Part shown: positions 34,766 through 43,500 of the stretch, piece by piece
Layout of the letters: every line of letters begins with the position of its first letter
Position numbering within the stretch: the first letter of the stretch is position 1
Source: Acidovorax sp. 69
GTDB taxonomy: Bacteria > Pseudomonadota > Gammaproteobacteria > Burkholderiales > Burkholderiaceae_C
DNA: 64,000 nucleotides
Assembly: GCF_002797445.1 (NCBI RefSeq)
Contig: NZ_PGEP01000001.1
Location: forward strand, 62,001-126,000
Reading direction: 5' to 3'
The notes under the pieces: model-generated
What the model was told of the DNA's origin: nothing
The model's input: the letters and a program-made list of their open reading frames with translations, nothing else
The model's database searches: none
Position numbers and translations under genes: made by a program

Positions 34766-35179
34766 ATGCGATTCATGATCATTGTCAAAGCCACGGCCGA
34801 AACCGAACAAGGCTGCATGCCCACCGCTGCACTGATGGCCGAGATGGGCCGTTACCACGAAGAACTTGCCCAAGCAGGGGTGCTGCTGGACGGCAGCGGT
34901 CTCAAGCCCACGGCGCAGGGCTGGCGCGTGCGCTATGCCGCCGGTGGCCGCACTGTCACCGACGGGCCGTTCACCGAAACCAAGGAACTCATCGCCGGCT
35001 ACACCCTGATCCAGGTGCGCAGCCGCGACGAGGCACTGGAATGGACGCGCCGTTTCCCCAACCCACGCGGCCAAGGGCTGGAGGCCGAGATCGAAGTGCG
35101 CCAGCTGTTCGAGATGGAAGACTTTGCGGGCATCGAAGGCGTGGAGAAGTTCACCAGCCTCGACGCCATGCGCGGCTGA
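34766..35179 (+). CDS. YCII/DGPF-domain protein 2
   Basis: This 137-residue paralogue of the preceding gene carries TVTDGPFTETKELIAGYTLIQV (about 72-93) and a longer C-terminus. The start MRFMIIVKATAETE is the usual opening of this family, preceded by CAGGAGAACCTCC. It is the first gene downstream of the ECF-like promoter and probably co-transcribed with the SRPBCC, VOC and sigma genes. Confidence 0.87.
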   Translation: MRFMIIVKATAETEQGCMPTAALMAEMGRYHEELAQAGVLLDGSGLKPTAQGWRVRYAAGGRTVTDGPFTETKELIAGYTLIQVRSRDEALEWTRRFPNPRGQGLEAEIEVRQLFEMEDFAGIEGVEKFTSLDAMRG

Positions 35180-35213
35180 TCGCAGCTTTTTGACCTGCAT
35201 AGGACACACCACC

Positions 35214-35750
35214 ATGATCAAGACCATTGCGCTTGTGCTGCTGGCAGCGTTGGGGCTTTTCCTGGCCTTTGCCGCGACCCGCCCCGATAGCTTTCGCGTG
35301 GAGCGCAGCCGCGTCATCTCGGCTCCTCCCGAGCGCGTGTATGCGCTGGTGCACGACCTGCGCCAGTTCAACACCTGGAACCCCTACGAACGCAAGGACC
35401 CCGCCGCCAAGGGCGAGTACAGCGCCACCACCACGGGCCCCGGCGCGCGATACGCCTGGCAGGGCGACAAGATAGGCACCGGCAGCATGGAAATCGTGGA
35501 AGCCACAGCCCCTGTGCGCGTGGGCATGAAGCTCGATTTTGTGGCTCCGTTTGAAGCCCACAACCAAGTGGAGTTCTCGTTGCAGCCAGAGGCGCAGGGT
35601 GCCACGCGTGTGACCTGGGCCATGCACGGCCCGGTGCCTTATGTGGCCAAGATTGCGCACCTGGTCTTCAACATGGACCGCATGGTCGGTCAGGACTTTG
35701 AAGATGGCCTGGCCAATTTGCAGGCAGAGGCCCAAAAGCCGGCGAGCTGA
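35214..35750 (+). CDS. SRPBCC-family protein with N-terminal membrane segment
   Basis: This 178-residue protein starts with one hydrophobic helix (IALVLLAALGLFLAFAATRP) that may anchor it or be cleaved, then a SRPBCC/polyketide-cyclase-like domain (FRVERSRVISAPPERVYALVHDLRQFNTWNPY). The fold binds hydrophobic ligands. It sits 34 bases behind the second YCII gene in the ECF42 cluster. The substrate is unknown. Confidence 0.82.
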   Translation: MIKTIALVLLAALGLFLAFAATRPDSFRVERSRVISAPPERVYALVHDLRQFNTWNPYERKDPAAKGEYSATTTGPGARYAWQGDKIGTGSMEIVEATAPVRVGMKLDFVAPFEAHNQVEFSLQPEAQGATRVTWAMHGPVPYVAKIAHLVFNMDRMVGQDFEDGLANLQAEAQKPAS

Positions 35751-35811
35751 TGCCGGTGTGTTTTGCCAAACCTTCTGTTTCCGCTGACCGTTTCACCCCC
35801 AGGAGTTCTTC

Positions 35812-36219
35812 ATGCACAAGCAAATCTTCGTGAATCTGCCCATCGACAACATGGCCCGCTCGCAGGCTTTTTTTCGGGCGCTGGGCTACGAGTTCAACCC
35901 CGATTTCACCAACGACCAAGGGGCGTGTCTGGTCGTGGGGGACAACCTTTTTGTGATGCTGCTGGTCAAAGACTTCTATGCTACCTTCACCAGCAAGACC
36001 ATTGCCGATGCGCGAACAACGTCCGAGGTGCTGCTGTGTTTCTCTTGCGACAGCCGCGAAGAGGTCGATGCACTGGTCGCCAAGGCCGTGGCTGCGGGCG
36101 GCACCACACCCCGGCCAGCGCAAGACCTCGGTTTCATGTACTCGCAGTCGTTTGACGACCTGGACGGCCATACCTGGGAATTTGTGCACATGGTGGACGC
36201 CAGCAAAGCGCTGGGCTAA
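35812..36219 (+). CDS. VOC-family (glyoxalase/bleomycin-resistance-like) protein
   Basis: This 135-residue protein opens KQIFVNLPIDNMARSQAFFRALGYEFNP and ends DLDGHTWEFVHMV, the two halves of a vicinal-oxygen-chelate domain with a probable metal-ligand Glu near the end. ATG follows CAGGAGTTCTTC. VOC proteins are recurrent members of ECF42 clusters together with DGPF proteins. Substrate unknown. Confidence 0.87.
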   Translation: MHKQIFVNLPIDNMARSQAFFRALGYEFNPDFTNDQGACLVVGDNLFVMLLVKDFYATFTSKTIADARTTSEVLLCFSCDSREEVDALVAKAVAAGGTTPRPAQDLGFMYSQSFDDLDGHTWEFVHMVDASKALG

Positions 36220-36395
36220 GAAGGTAATAACGAATCCGCCATGCCCGCGCGACCTGCAAAAGTGCTTGCCCTCGGCGTTGCAAATGCTTGCCATGGCCCG
36301 GGCCCGGGCCAGGGCTGCGCCTTGCGCCTTGGTGGCGCGCGTTTGTTCGGCCCGCTCGGGTGCGCCGGACTCACGAACCACACCTTCTTCACGGC

Positions 36396-37688
36396 GTGAA
36401 CACCCCTGCCCTGCCCGACCGCGACGCCCTGCACCGCACCATGGATACGGTGTGGCGCATGGAGGCCGCACGCGTCATTGCCAGTGTGGCGCGCATGACG
36501 CGCGACGTGGGCCGCGCCGAAGAGCTGGCGCAAGACGCCTTGGTAGCCGCGCTGGAGCATTGGCCCACCACCGGCCTGCCCGCCAACCCGGCGGCCTGGC
36601 TCATGACCACGGCCAAGCGCCGCGCTATCGACCACCTGCGCCAACGCGCGCTGCACCAGCGCGAGAATGAGGCGCTGGGATTGGATCAGGACGCTCTTCA
36701 AGCGCAATACGCGCCCGATGTGGTGGACACCCTCATGGATGCGCAGCAGGACGACATCGGCGACGACCTGCTGCGCCTGATCTTCACCGCCTGCCACCCG
36801 GTGCTGCCGACCGAAGCGCGCGTGGCCCTCACCCTGCGGCTGCTGGGCGGCCTTTCCACCACAGAGATCGCGCGTGCCTTTCTGGTGCCTGAACCCACCG
36901 TTGCGCAGCGCATCGTGCGCGCCAAACGCAGCCTGTCGGCCGCCCATGTGCCGTTTGAAGTGCCCGGTGCGGCTGAGCGCGTAGCGCGCCTGGGCTCGGT
37001 GCTGGAGGTGATCTACCTCATCTTCAACGAGGGCTACGCGGCCACGGCAGGCGACGACTGGATGCGCCCCGCGCTGTGTGGCGAGGCGCAGCGCCTGGTG
37101 CGTGTGCTGTGCAGCCTGGTGCCCGATGAGCCCGAGGTGCATGGTTTGGTCGCGTTGCTGGAGATTCAGGCCTCGCGCCTGCCTGCGCGCACCAACGCGC
37201 AGGGCCAGCCCGTGCTGCTGATGGAGCAAGACCGGGCGCGGTGGGACCACCTGTTGGTGCGCCGTGGCCTGGCCGCGCTCGACAAAGCCGAACAACTGGC
37301 GCGCGCGGGCCATGCCTGGGGGCCGTACGCCTTGCAAGGCGCCATTGCGGCTTGCCATGCGCGTGCTCTGCGCGCGCAAGACACCGACTGGACGCACATC
37401 GTTGCGCTGTACGACGGGTTGCTGCAGGTAGCGCCCTCCCCGGTGGTGGCGCTCAACCGCGCCGTGGCCGTGGGCATGGCCGAAGGTCCGCAGGCCGCGC
37501 TGGCGCTGGTGGATGCGCTGACCGCTGAACCCAGCCTGCGCCACTACCACTGGCTGCCCAGCGTGCGTGGCGACCTGCTGGCCAAACTGGGTCGCCAGGA
37601 CGAGGCACGCGCCGAGTTCGAGCGCGCGGCCAGCCTCACGCACAACGCGCAGGAAAAAGCACTGCTGCTGGCGCGGGCCTTCGGCTGA
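36396..37688 (+). CDS. ECF42-type RNA polymerase sigma factor with C-terminal extension
   Basis: About 430 residues from a GTG at 36396; an ATG at 36441 is an alternative. Region 2 (ARVIASVARMTRDVGRAEELAQDALVAAL...RAIDHLRQ) and region 4 (TEARVALTLRLLGGLSTTEIARAFLVPEPTVAQRIVRAKR) are clear. The roughly 200-residue C-terminal domain is the DUF6596/TPR-like extension (EVIYLIFNEGYAAT, LNRAVAVGMAEG) that defines ECF42. No anti-sigma gene is adjacent, as usual for this group, where the extension controls activity. Upstream partners are two DGPF proteins. Confidence 0.88.
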   Translation: MNTPALPDRDALHRTMDTVWRMEAARVIASVARMTRDVGRAEELAQDALVAALEHWPTTGLPANPAAWLMTTAKRRAIDHLRQRALHQRENEALGLDQDALQAQYAPDVVDTLMDAQQDDIGDDLLRLIFTACHPVLPTEARVALTLRLLGGLSTTEIARAFLVPEPTVAQRIVRAKRSLSAAHVPFEVPGAAERVARLGSVLEVIYLIFNEGYAATAGDDWMRPALCGEAQRLVRVLCSLVPDEPEVHGLVALLEIQASRLPARTNAQGQPVLLMEQDRARWDHLLVRRGLAALDKAEQLARAGHAWGPYALQGAIAACHARALRAQDTDWTHIVALYDGLLQVAPSPVVALNRAVAVGMAEGPQAALALVDALTAEPSLRHYHWLPSVRGDLLAKLGRQDEARAEFERAASLTHNAQEKALLLARAFG

Positions 37689-37764
37689 AGGCGGCACGGT
37701 GCCTGTGCGCCCCCGCGGGACTGCGTGGTAGCCACAATGATCATCCCTTGAGAACGCCATCGCC

Positions 37765-38292
37765 ATGCCACAACCTGCCCTTGCTTACCCGCTGGAAGGC
37801 GGCTGCACCTGCCGCCATGTCCGCTACCGTGTATTGACGCCGCCGCTGTTTGTGCACTGCTGCCACTGCCGCTGGTGCCAGCGCGAAAGCGGCGCTGCGT
37901 TTGCGCTGAACGCCATGATCGAGGCCGACCGTGTGGCGCTGATGGCAGGCACCACGATGGCGGTGCACACCCCTTCTGACAGCGGGATGGGCCAGAGCAT
38001 CGTGCGCTGCCCGCACTGCCATGTGGCAGTCTGGAGCCACTACGCTGGTGCAGGGCCGCTCATGGCCTTTGTGCGCGTGGGCACCTTGGACATGCCCGAC
38101 CACCTGCCGCCCGACATCCACATCTTCACGGCCTCCAAGCAGCCGTGGGTGGTACTGCCGCCAGGGACGCCCTCCGTGGCGGAGTATTACGAACGCGAAG
38201 CCCTGTGGCCGCAAGACAGCCTGGCCCGCCGCCACGTGCTGTTGCCGCGCATCCAGGCTTACCGGGTTGCCGCAGGGCTCGACACGGCCTGA
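37765..38292 (+). CDS. GFA-family zinc protein (glutathione-dependent formaldehyde-activating-like)
   Basis: This 175-residue protein carries the cysteine pattern of the GFA fold: GGCTCRHVRY, HCCHCRWCQRESG and RCPHCHVAVW, which bind structural and catalytic zinc. Family members are annotated as formaldehyde-activating enzymes, but most are uncharacterised. It lies 76 bases after the sigma factor in the same direction and may belong to its regulon. Confidence 0.87.
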   Translation: MPQPALAYPLEGGCTCRHVRYRVLTPPLFVHCCHCRWCQRESGAAFALNAMIEADRVALMAGTTMAVHTPSDSGMGQSIVRCPHCHVAVWSHYAGAGPLMAFVRVGTLDMPDHLPPDIHIFTASKQPWVVLPPGTPSVAEYYEREALWPQDSLARRHVLLPRIQAYRVAAGLDTA

Positions 38293-38300
38293 TGATTTGC

Positions 38301-38325
38301 GTGGCGTGGCGTGGCGTGGCGTGGC
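38301..38325. repeat. GTGGC pentanucleotide repeat, five units
   Basis: GTGGC is repeated five times just past the stop of the GFA gene, between convergent genes. Its length suggests slippage-prone DNA; no coding effect. Confidence 0.9.
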
Positions 38326-38375
38326 GTGCCTTGCAGCGGCGGTCTGGGATGGCGATTGACGGTGGGGGTGCGGTC

Positions 38376-38873
38376 TCAGCGCCGACGGCGTTTTTTGATC
38401 GTCTGGCCTTGCGGTGTGGCTGCCTTGGGTGCCAGCCCCAGCGCAGCGCGTGCCAGCGTGTCGGCCGCCCCATTGCGGTGGCGGGGAATCCACACGACCT
38501 GAACCTGCGGGAACCCCCGCAGTGCCTGACGCGCTTCGTCAAACAGCGGCGCCAGCCGTGCGACAGGGGCCGCAGCCGGTGTGCCCAGCTGCTCCACCAG
38601 CACGCTGTTGTCGCTGAACACCTGCACGGGGGTTGATGCCGCTGCACCCCGCTGCGCCAGCCACTGCAGTGCCACCAGCAGGGCGCGCAGCTCGGCCTCG
38701 TTGTTGCAGCCGGTGAAGGTGGTGGCTTCAGAGATCTGGTGCTGCACGGTCCCGTCGGGGCCCGTCAGCACGGCCCCCAGGCCCATGCGCCCGGGGTTGG
38801 GCCAGGCACTGCCGTCGCAGTGGATCACCCAGGTGCCCTGTGGGAGCGGCGCTGCCGCTCCGGCGGGCGTCAC
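38376..38873 (-). CDS. Ribonuclease HI-like protein
   Basis: This 165-residue RNase H-fold protein shows the first catalytic Asp in VIHCDGSAWPNPG, the Glu in NNEAELRALLVAL, the Asp in VFSDNSVLVEQL and a final Asp in HRNGAADTLARAAL. It lacks the basic protrusion of E. coli RnhA and has a basic tail (KKRRRR). Expected activity is removal of RNA from RNA-DNA hybrids. Its start overlaps the stop of the DUF3297 gene by four bases. Confidence 0.85.
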   Translation of the reverse strand: MTPAGAAAPLPQGTWVIHCDGSAWPNPGRMGLGAVLTGPDGTVQHQISEATTFTGCNNEAELRALLVALQWLAQRGAAASTPVQVFSDNSVLVEQLGTPAAAPVARLAPLFDEARQALRGFPQVQVVWIPRHRNGAADTLARAALGLAPKAATPQGQTIKKRRRR

Positions 38874-39163
38874 TTGTAGAACGCCTCGACTGTGCCCTTG
38901 ATCTTGATCAGAAGCGGCTGGCCCTTGCGGTCCACGGTCTTGCCTGCAGGGACTTTGACCCAGCCTTCGCTGACGCAGTATTCCTCCACATCAAAACGCT
39001 CTTTGCCGTTGAGGCGGATGCCGATGTCGTGCTCGAACACGGCAGCCACATGGTGCGGGCTGCGGGGGTTGACCGACAGGTGGTCTGGCAGAGGGGGCTG
39101 GGCGGGGTTGGGGGGGTGTGGGCTTCGGTCATACAGATCTTGGGGAGAAAGGAGAAAACGCAA
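38870..39163 (-). CDS. DUF3297-family protein with a displaced N-terminus
   Basis: The conserved core LPDHLSVNPRSPHHVAAVFEHDIGIRLNGKER...EEYCVSEGWVKVPAGKTVDRKGQPL fits DUF3297, a small family of unknown function. As written, the frame must start at the TTG at 39163, which has GGAG at a suitable distance. An ATG at 39132 would give MTEAHTPPNPAQPPLPDHL, a better-looking N-terminus, if the C run at 39110-39116 had eight instead of seven bases. Either TTG is used or one base is missing. Confidence 0.8.
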   Translation of the reverse strand: MRFLLSPQDLYDRSPHPPNPAQPPLPDHLSVNPRSPHHVAAVFEHDIGIRLNGKERFDVEEYCVSEGWVKVPAGKTVDRKGQPLLIKIKGTVEAFYK

Positions 39164-39210
39164 AACGCGGATTCTCCGGCATTTGCGATGGGGGCCGCTT
39201 CAGGGGCTTG

Positions 39211-39792
39211 TCAGCGCCCCAGGGGCGCAACCCCGATCAGCCACGCATGCGCCCAGAACGCAAAGGCCGCCCACGCCACGGCGCCTCCCACCACGGCCAT
39301 GCCCGTGCCCGCTGCAGTGCCGGGCGCGTACACCGTGTTGTGCGCCCGGTCGCGCTGGCGCGCCGCCCGAAAGCTCAGCACCGCCCACAGCAAGAAGCTG
39401 CCAAACAGCAGCACATCGGCCAGGTTGCCGTTGGACAGCACATGCGCCAGGGCCCACACCTTCACGCTCAGCACCATGGGGTGGTGCAGCCGGGCCTTGA
39501 TGGCATTGCGCGGCACGTAGGTGGCGGCCAGCAAGATGAACGCCACCAAAGTGAGCAGCGCCGCAGCGTGCCGCATGCCGATGGGCGGAACCCACAGCAC
39601 CACGGGTTGCTGCCGCGCCTGCCCGTAGCCCCAGACGATGAGGCCCAAGCCCACAGCAGACACCACGGAATACAACCCCTTCCACGGCCCCTCGCCCAGC
39701 CGCGCCAAGGTCTGCATGCGCCAGCCATCGGCCACGATGCGCACCGAATGCACGCCCAAAAACAGCACCAATCCAAGAACGAGGAACCACAT
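39211..39792 (-). CDS. NnrU-family integral membrane protein
   Basis: About 193 residues with five or six transmembrane helices, opening MWFLVLGLVLFLGVHSVRIVAD and containing HPMVLSVKVWALAHVLSNGNLADVLLFGSFLLWAV, the NnrU signature. NnrU proteins are linked to nitric-oxide reduction in denitrifiers and to isoprenoid modification in others; no denitrification genes are nearby. ATG 39792 was preferred because AAAGG lies eight bases upstream. Confidence 0.86.
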   Translation of the reverse strand: MWFLVLGLVLFLGVHSVRIVADGWRMQTLARLGEGPWKGLYSVVSAVGLGLIVWGYGQARQQPVVLWVPPIGMRHAAALLTLVAFILLAATYVPRNAIKARLHHPMVLSVKVWALAHVLSNGNLADVLLFGSFLLWAVLSFRAARQRDRAHNTVYAPGTAAGTGMAVVGGAVAWAAFAFWAHAWLIGVAPLGR

Positions 39793-39900
39793 GGCAAAGC
39801 CTTTCATCGGGGGCGTGAAGCGCGTACGGACATGGCAGCTGCTCGATAGGGCTTCCTGCACAGGGCCAGCCGCGAGTATGCCGGGGTTTCGCCAAAAAAT

Positions 39901-39958
39901 TCAGTCAAAAGTGCCTCTAGCGCACATCTAACATGCACTAGCAGCTATCAATTCAGTA
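39901..39958 (-). repeat. Dispersed intergenic palindrome, copy 8 (inverted orientation)
   Basis: Minus strand reads GATAGCTGCTAGTGCATG then GTGCGCTAGAGGCACTTTTG. It lies between the exonuclease and NnrU genes. Confidence 0.75.
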
Positions 39959-39991
39959 GTGGATGGCGCCACTGTTCGGGGCCATGCGCGC

Positions 39992-40612
39992 TCAGTCCGC
40001 CGCCACCGCAGCATGCTGGGCCAAAAGCGCGCCCACCTTGGGTTTGGCGCACCGCTGCACCTGTTGCAGCAGCGCGTAGCTCGGTTCGGCCACGCGCCAC
40101 TGCGTGCGCAGGTCGTGCTGCATGCGCGCCAGCAGCGCGGCGGCCATTTCCGCATCGGCCAGTGCCCGGTGGGCCTGGCCCGTGCGCGGCAGGCCGTGGT
40201 AGTCCACCAGCACCCCCAGCTTGTGGCTGGGCGCTTGCGGGTACAGCCGCCGCGACAGCAGCACCGTGCAGGCAAACGGCTGCGGCGCGGGCAGCCCGGC
40301 CATTGCCAGCTCTGCCTGCCAGAACTTGCTGTCGAACGACGCGTTGTGCGCCACCATGGGCGCGTCGTCCACAAAACGCGCGGCATCCTGCATCACCTGT
40401 GCCGCCTCGGGCGCGGCGTTGACCATGGCGTTGGTGATGCCCGTGAGCTGCGTGATGAACGATGGAATCCAGACCCCGGTTTTCATCAGGCTCTGGAACC
40501 GGTCCACCACCTGCCCTTGCTCCAGCAGCACGATGGCCACCTCGGTGGCGCGCGCACCCTGGCCGGGCGAGATGCCGGTGGTTTCAAAGTCGATGACGGC
40601 GATGGGGGGCAT
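39992..40612 (-). CDS. DnaQ-like 3'-5' exonuclease
   Basis: About 206 residues. The DEDDh exonuclease motifs are visible: AVIDFETTG (motif I), VAHNASFDSKFW (motif II) and HRALADAEMAAALLARM (motif III with catalytic His and Asp). Members of this type act in proofreading or repair. ATG at 40612 was preferred to an upstream TTG. A Lys/Ala-rich tail ends the protein. Confidence 0.88.
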   Translation of the reverse strand: MPPIAVIDFETTGISPGQGARATEVAIVLLEQGQVVDRFQSLMKTGVWIPSFITQLTGITNAMVNAAPEAAQVMQDAARFVDDAPMVAHNASFDSKFWQAELAMAGLPAPQPFACTVLLSRRLYPQAPSHKLGVLVDYHGLPRTGQAHRALADAEMAAALLARMQHDLRTQWRVAEPSYALLQQVQRCAKPKVGALLAQHAAVAAD

Positions 40613-40693
40613 GGGCAATCGCAAAGCGGCAGTTCAGAAGGCCGGAATGGCCTTCACGCAGCGAGATTGTGACGCCCTGTGTGTGGCCCACCG

Positions 40694-41973
40694 TCATCGG
40701 GGGCTTGGTTGGGCATGCTCTCCAAAAAACCGCAGCATCTCCTGCGTGGCGCTCACACCGCGTGGGTCGGTGTGGCTGCCCTGCGCATGCCCGCCGGCCC
40801 ACGCGTGCCCCGCGCCGTGCAATACCCAGTGCTCTGCCACCACCTGGCCGGGCGAGGCGTTGGTGGTGGGGGCACCGCCCGCCATGGAATACACGGTGCG
40901 TGTGTAGCCTTGCCCGTGGGGTGACTGGCCCTTGTGAACCGCCTCCACCGTCGATTGCGCCCCGCCCGGCGCAGTGGGCAAGGCAGCGAGCGTGGCGTCG
41001 ATCAGCTGTTCACCGTTGTGGACGTGCACGGTGGTGTCCGCATCGCCATGGAACACGATGATCGGCGGAGGCGGCAAGGCGACCGGCGCATCCGATGCGC
41101 GCGCAGCCGTGGCAGCGCCCGGTTTGGCCCCGTTTTTCATGGCCGACAGCGCGCCCATCACGTTGTGTGCGGCGCCCGCCTGCAGGCCGGAGTGCACACC
41201 CACGGCCGCAAACAGGTCAGGGTATTCGCGGCCCAGCAACGCGGCCATGGCGCCACCCGCCGACAGGCCTGCCACGTACACACGCTGCGCATCGACGCGG
41301 TGGCGCGCCATCACGTCCTGCACCATGGCCACCAGCAGCGCGGGCTCGCCGCTGCCCCGGTGCTGGTCACCGGGGCGAAACCAGTTCCAGCAGCCATTGG
41401 GGTTGGCACTGTGGGGTTGCTCGGGGTACAGCACCAAGGCGTTGGCGGGGGCGGCGGCCGCGTTCATGCCGGTGCCGGTGGCAAAGTCTTCGGGGTTCTG
41501 GGTGCAGCCGTGCAGCATCAGCACAAGGGGCATGGGTGCGCCGACGGCTGCGCCCGGGGCACGTACAGGTGGTAGTGGTGTGGGTGGTGCCGCGTGCCTG
41601 TGTGGGTGAAGGCGATGCGCGTGAAACTGCCGGGCGCCTCTGCCTGTGGGTGCGTGGCGGTTGCTTGTGTGCCAGTGCCCTGAGCGTTTTCATGGGGCGC
41701 AAGGGGGCGATGGTGGTCCACGACCACCACGTCCTCGATATCGGCCTGGGTGCCAGGGCGCCGCCACGGCGTGGGGTGGGCCGTGGCAGTGGCTACGTCC
41801 GGCTCCAGGCCGCCCGGCGGGGTGGCACCCGCATGTGCTGGCGGGCTGCCGTCGCGCGCCACGGCGCTGCCCAGCGCCTGCTGGAGCGTGCGCGTGGCAT
41901 CGGCCAGGTGGCCGCTGCGCACCAGCTGGGTGGCTTCGCCCATCAGGTGCTTGAGTTTGGTGTTCCAGTCCAT
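40694..41973 (-). pseudogene. PHB-depolymerase-family esterase, split by a one-base frameshift
   Basis: The first part (41973 down to about 41550) encodes MDWNTKLKHLMGEATQLVRSG and, after a variable linker, FTRIAFTHTGTRHHPHHYHLYVPRA. The second part continues one frame away as MPLVLMLHGCTQNPEDF, GLSAGGAMAALL (nucleophile Ser) and VFHGDADTTVH (catalytic Asp), with His in HAWAGG. Restoring one base near 41550-41556 would join them into an esterase of about 425 residues acting on short polyhydroxyalkanoate or similar esters. It may be a true pseudogene or a sequencing error; a free second half starting at 41533 might still be made. Confidence 0.82.
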
Positions 41974-42035
41974 GGGGACTCCTTGGTGGTGGGCGCGCGC
42001 GCCGGTGGCCCGCTGTGGGCCGCGTAAAGACTCAT

Positions 42036-42458
42036 TCAGTGCAAGCGTCCCGCCAGCGCGGCTTTGACCTCTGCACTCGCATGGAAGGCGCCCAGCACCG
42101 TCACCGAAGCAATGGTGGCCTGCGCCAGTGCGGGCGGTACGTCGTCGTCAATGCTGGCCAGCCCCAGCACCCGGATCTCCAGCGCTTGGCCCGCTGCCTG
42201 CACGGCTTCCAGCTCGGTGCGGCCAAAACGCTGCAGCCCCAGCACAAGCATCTTGCGGGCCACCACCTGGCGCACGGCGTCGTTCTGTGCGGTCAGCTGG
42301 TTGCGGATGGCGGTACGGATGAAATCGGTGCGGTTGGCATAAAAGCCTTCAGACACCAGCAGATCGATGTGCCCGAGGTCGACAAAACCCAGGTTGATGG
42401 TGACTTTTTCAGACTCTGGAACCTTGCTCCGAGGGGCGATGGGGACCACATTGCTCAT
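42036..42458 (-). CDS. RHH/CopG-like regulator linked to the esterase
   Basis: This 140-residue protein has a ribbon-helix-helix motif: SEKVTINLGFVDLGHIDLLVSEGFYANRTDFIRTAIRNQL (about residues 15-55), followed by a conserved C-terminal half of unknown role. ATG at 42458 has AGGAG nine bases upstream, which decides the start. It lies 62 bases upstream of the PHB-depolymerase-like gene in the same direction, so control of that gene is likely. Confidence 0.8.
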   Translation of the reverse strand: MSNVVPIAPRSKVPESEKVTINLGFVDLGHIDLLVSEGFYANRTDFIRTAIRNQLTAQNDAVRQVVARKMLVLGLQRFGRTELEAVQAAGQALEIRVLGLASIDDDVPPALAQATIASVTVLGAFHASAEVKAALAGRLH

Positions 42459-42832
42459 CGACGAAACTCCTAGTTGCATCCAATTTGATGGTACATGGAA
42501 GGCCATTGGATGGCTGGTGGATGGTAGCTGGATGTCGATGGCTGAGTTTTCAAGAGGACGGCAAACCATCGGCCAAGGAGTTCGTCGAAGAAAGGCCAAA
42601 GAAAAAGAGCCCGTGGGCTCTTGTGGGAGGTGTTTGCTATTGAATGCATAGCTATCAGCGCTTTATGTACATGCGGTAGAGTCCAAAAACGCTCAAATTC
42701 CTGAGTCACCCGGCCTGCCTGGGTCATTGAAAGCGTGCAGCTTGCTGGGCCCAGTGCCCGAGCGTGGGGCATGTGCCGGTCATACCGCCTGGCGTGCCCG
42801 CTTTGGGGGCGCGCGTCGTGGTGGCGGTGGCC
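42459..42832. other. Intergenic region with repeat copy 9
   Basis: This 374-base gap contains the promoter of the RHH gene on the minus strand and one palindrome copy. No gene was recognised. Confidence 0.5.
42638..42698 (+). repeat. Dispersed intergenic palindrome, copy 9
   Basis: GCATAGCTATCAGCGCTTTATG then CATGCGGTAGAGTCCAAAAACG; a diverged copy. Confidence 0.65.
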
Positions 42833-43336
42833 TCAAGACAAGGTCAGCTCTTTGTGCTCACCCAAATCGCGCGGTTGCTCGCCCGTGATGGCTGCCTTGG
42901 CCATCTTGAAGATTTGCACCATCTTGCTTTCGTCCACATCCCAATACTCGGCATGGCGGATGCGCACGACGAGCAACGCAAGATCGGGGTCCGACACACC
43001 GCCTGGGAACCACACTTTGGCCATGGGCGACCACAGCGCTTCTACCTTGGCGCGATCATCCAGAAACCGGGCCTGGCCCGACAGCGACACATAGCTGTCG
43101 TCGTCAGGATTGGCGTAAGACACGTTGACCTCTCCATCGGTCAGCAGGCGTTCGTACAGCTCGCCGGATTTCGAGATAAAAAAGTACAGCGCACTTTGTT
43201 CGTCAAACTTGCGGTTCTGCGTAGTGAGCGGGTGCGCATGCAGCATGCCGGTGGCCGTGCGGTGGGTCAGCATCCCAAACCGGATGTCCTTGATGCGTTT
43301 CCACACGGTTTCGTGGGCGGCGGTGTCGTGTTGCAT
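42833..43336 (-). CDS. Pyridoxamine 5'-phosphate oxidase-family (general stress) protein
   Basis: This 167-residue flavin-binding split-barrel protein resembles general stress protein 26: IRFGMLTHRTATGMLHAHPLT, ALYFFISKSGELYERLLTDGEVNVSYANPDDDSYVSLSGQA and the acidic WSPMAKVWFPGG segment. ATG at 43336 is preceded by GGAG. The real function is unknown; FMN, F420 or heme binding is possible in this fold. Confidence 0.86.
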   Translation of the reverse strand: MQHDTAAHETVWKRIKDIRFGMLTHRTATGMLHAHPLTTQNRKFDEQSALYFFISKSGELYERLLTDGEVNVSYANPDDDSYVSLSGQARFLDDRAKVEALWSPMAKVWFPGGVSDPDLALLVVRIRHAEYWDVDESKMVQIFKMAKAAITGEQPRDLGEHKELTLS

Positions 43337-43500
43337 GGGGGCTCCAGTGAAAAGGGCGCAATGAAAAGTGCGTATGGCTTCACTGTAGGTTTCAGCCGCA
43401 TGGGGCCGCGTCGTCCCCCAGGCCGCATGCGCGTGGGGGGTGTCTGACAAACGCAGCCGCCCGTGGTGCCCCAGCGTGTGCCGGCGGCAACGCCCCCCCG

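Noticed and set aside
34174..35179. Frameshift or duplication artefact explaining two YCII genes
   Set aside because: Each has its own ribosome-binding site, complete length and different sequence; tandem DGPF paralogues are normal in ECF42 clusters.
36216..37766. 516-codon minus-strand frame opposite the ECF42 sigma factor
   Set aside because: No recognisable domain; the sigma factor regions 2 and 4 are unambiguous on the plus strand.
38301..38325. CRISPR-like array at the GTGGC repeats
   Set aside because: Units are five bases with no spacers and no cas genes; it is a simple tandem repeat.
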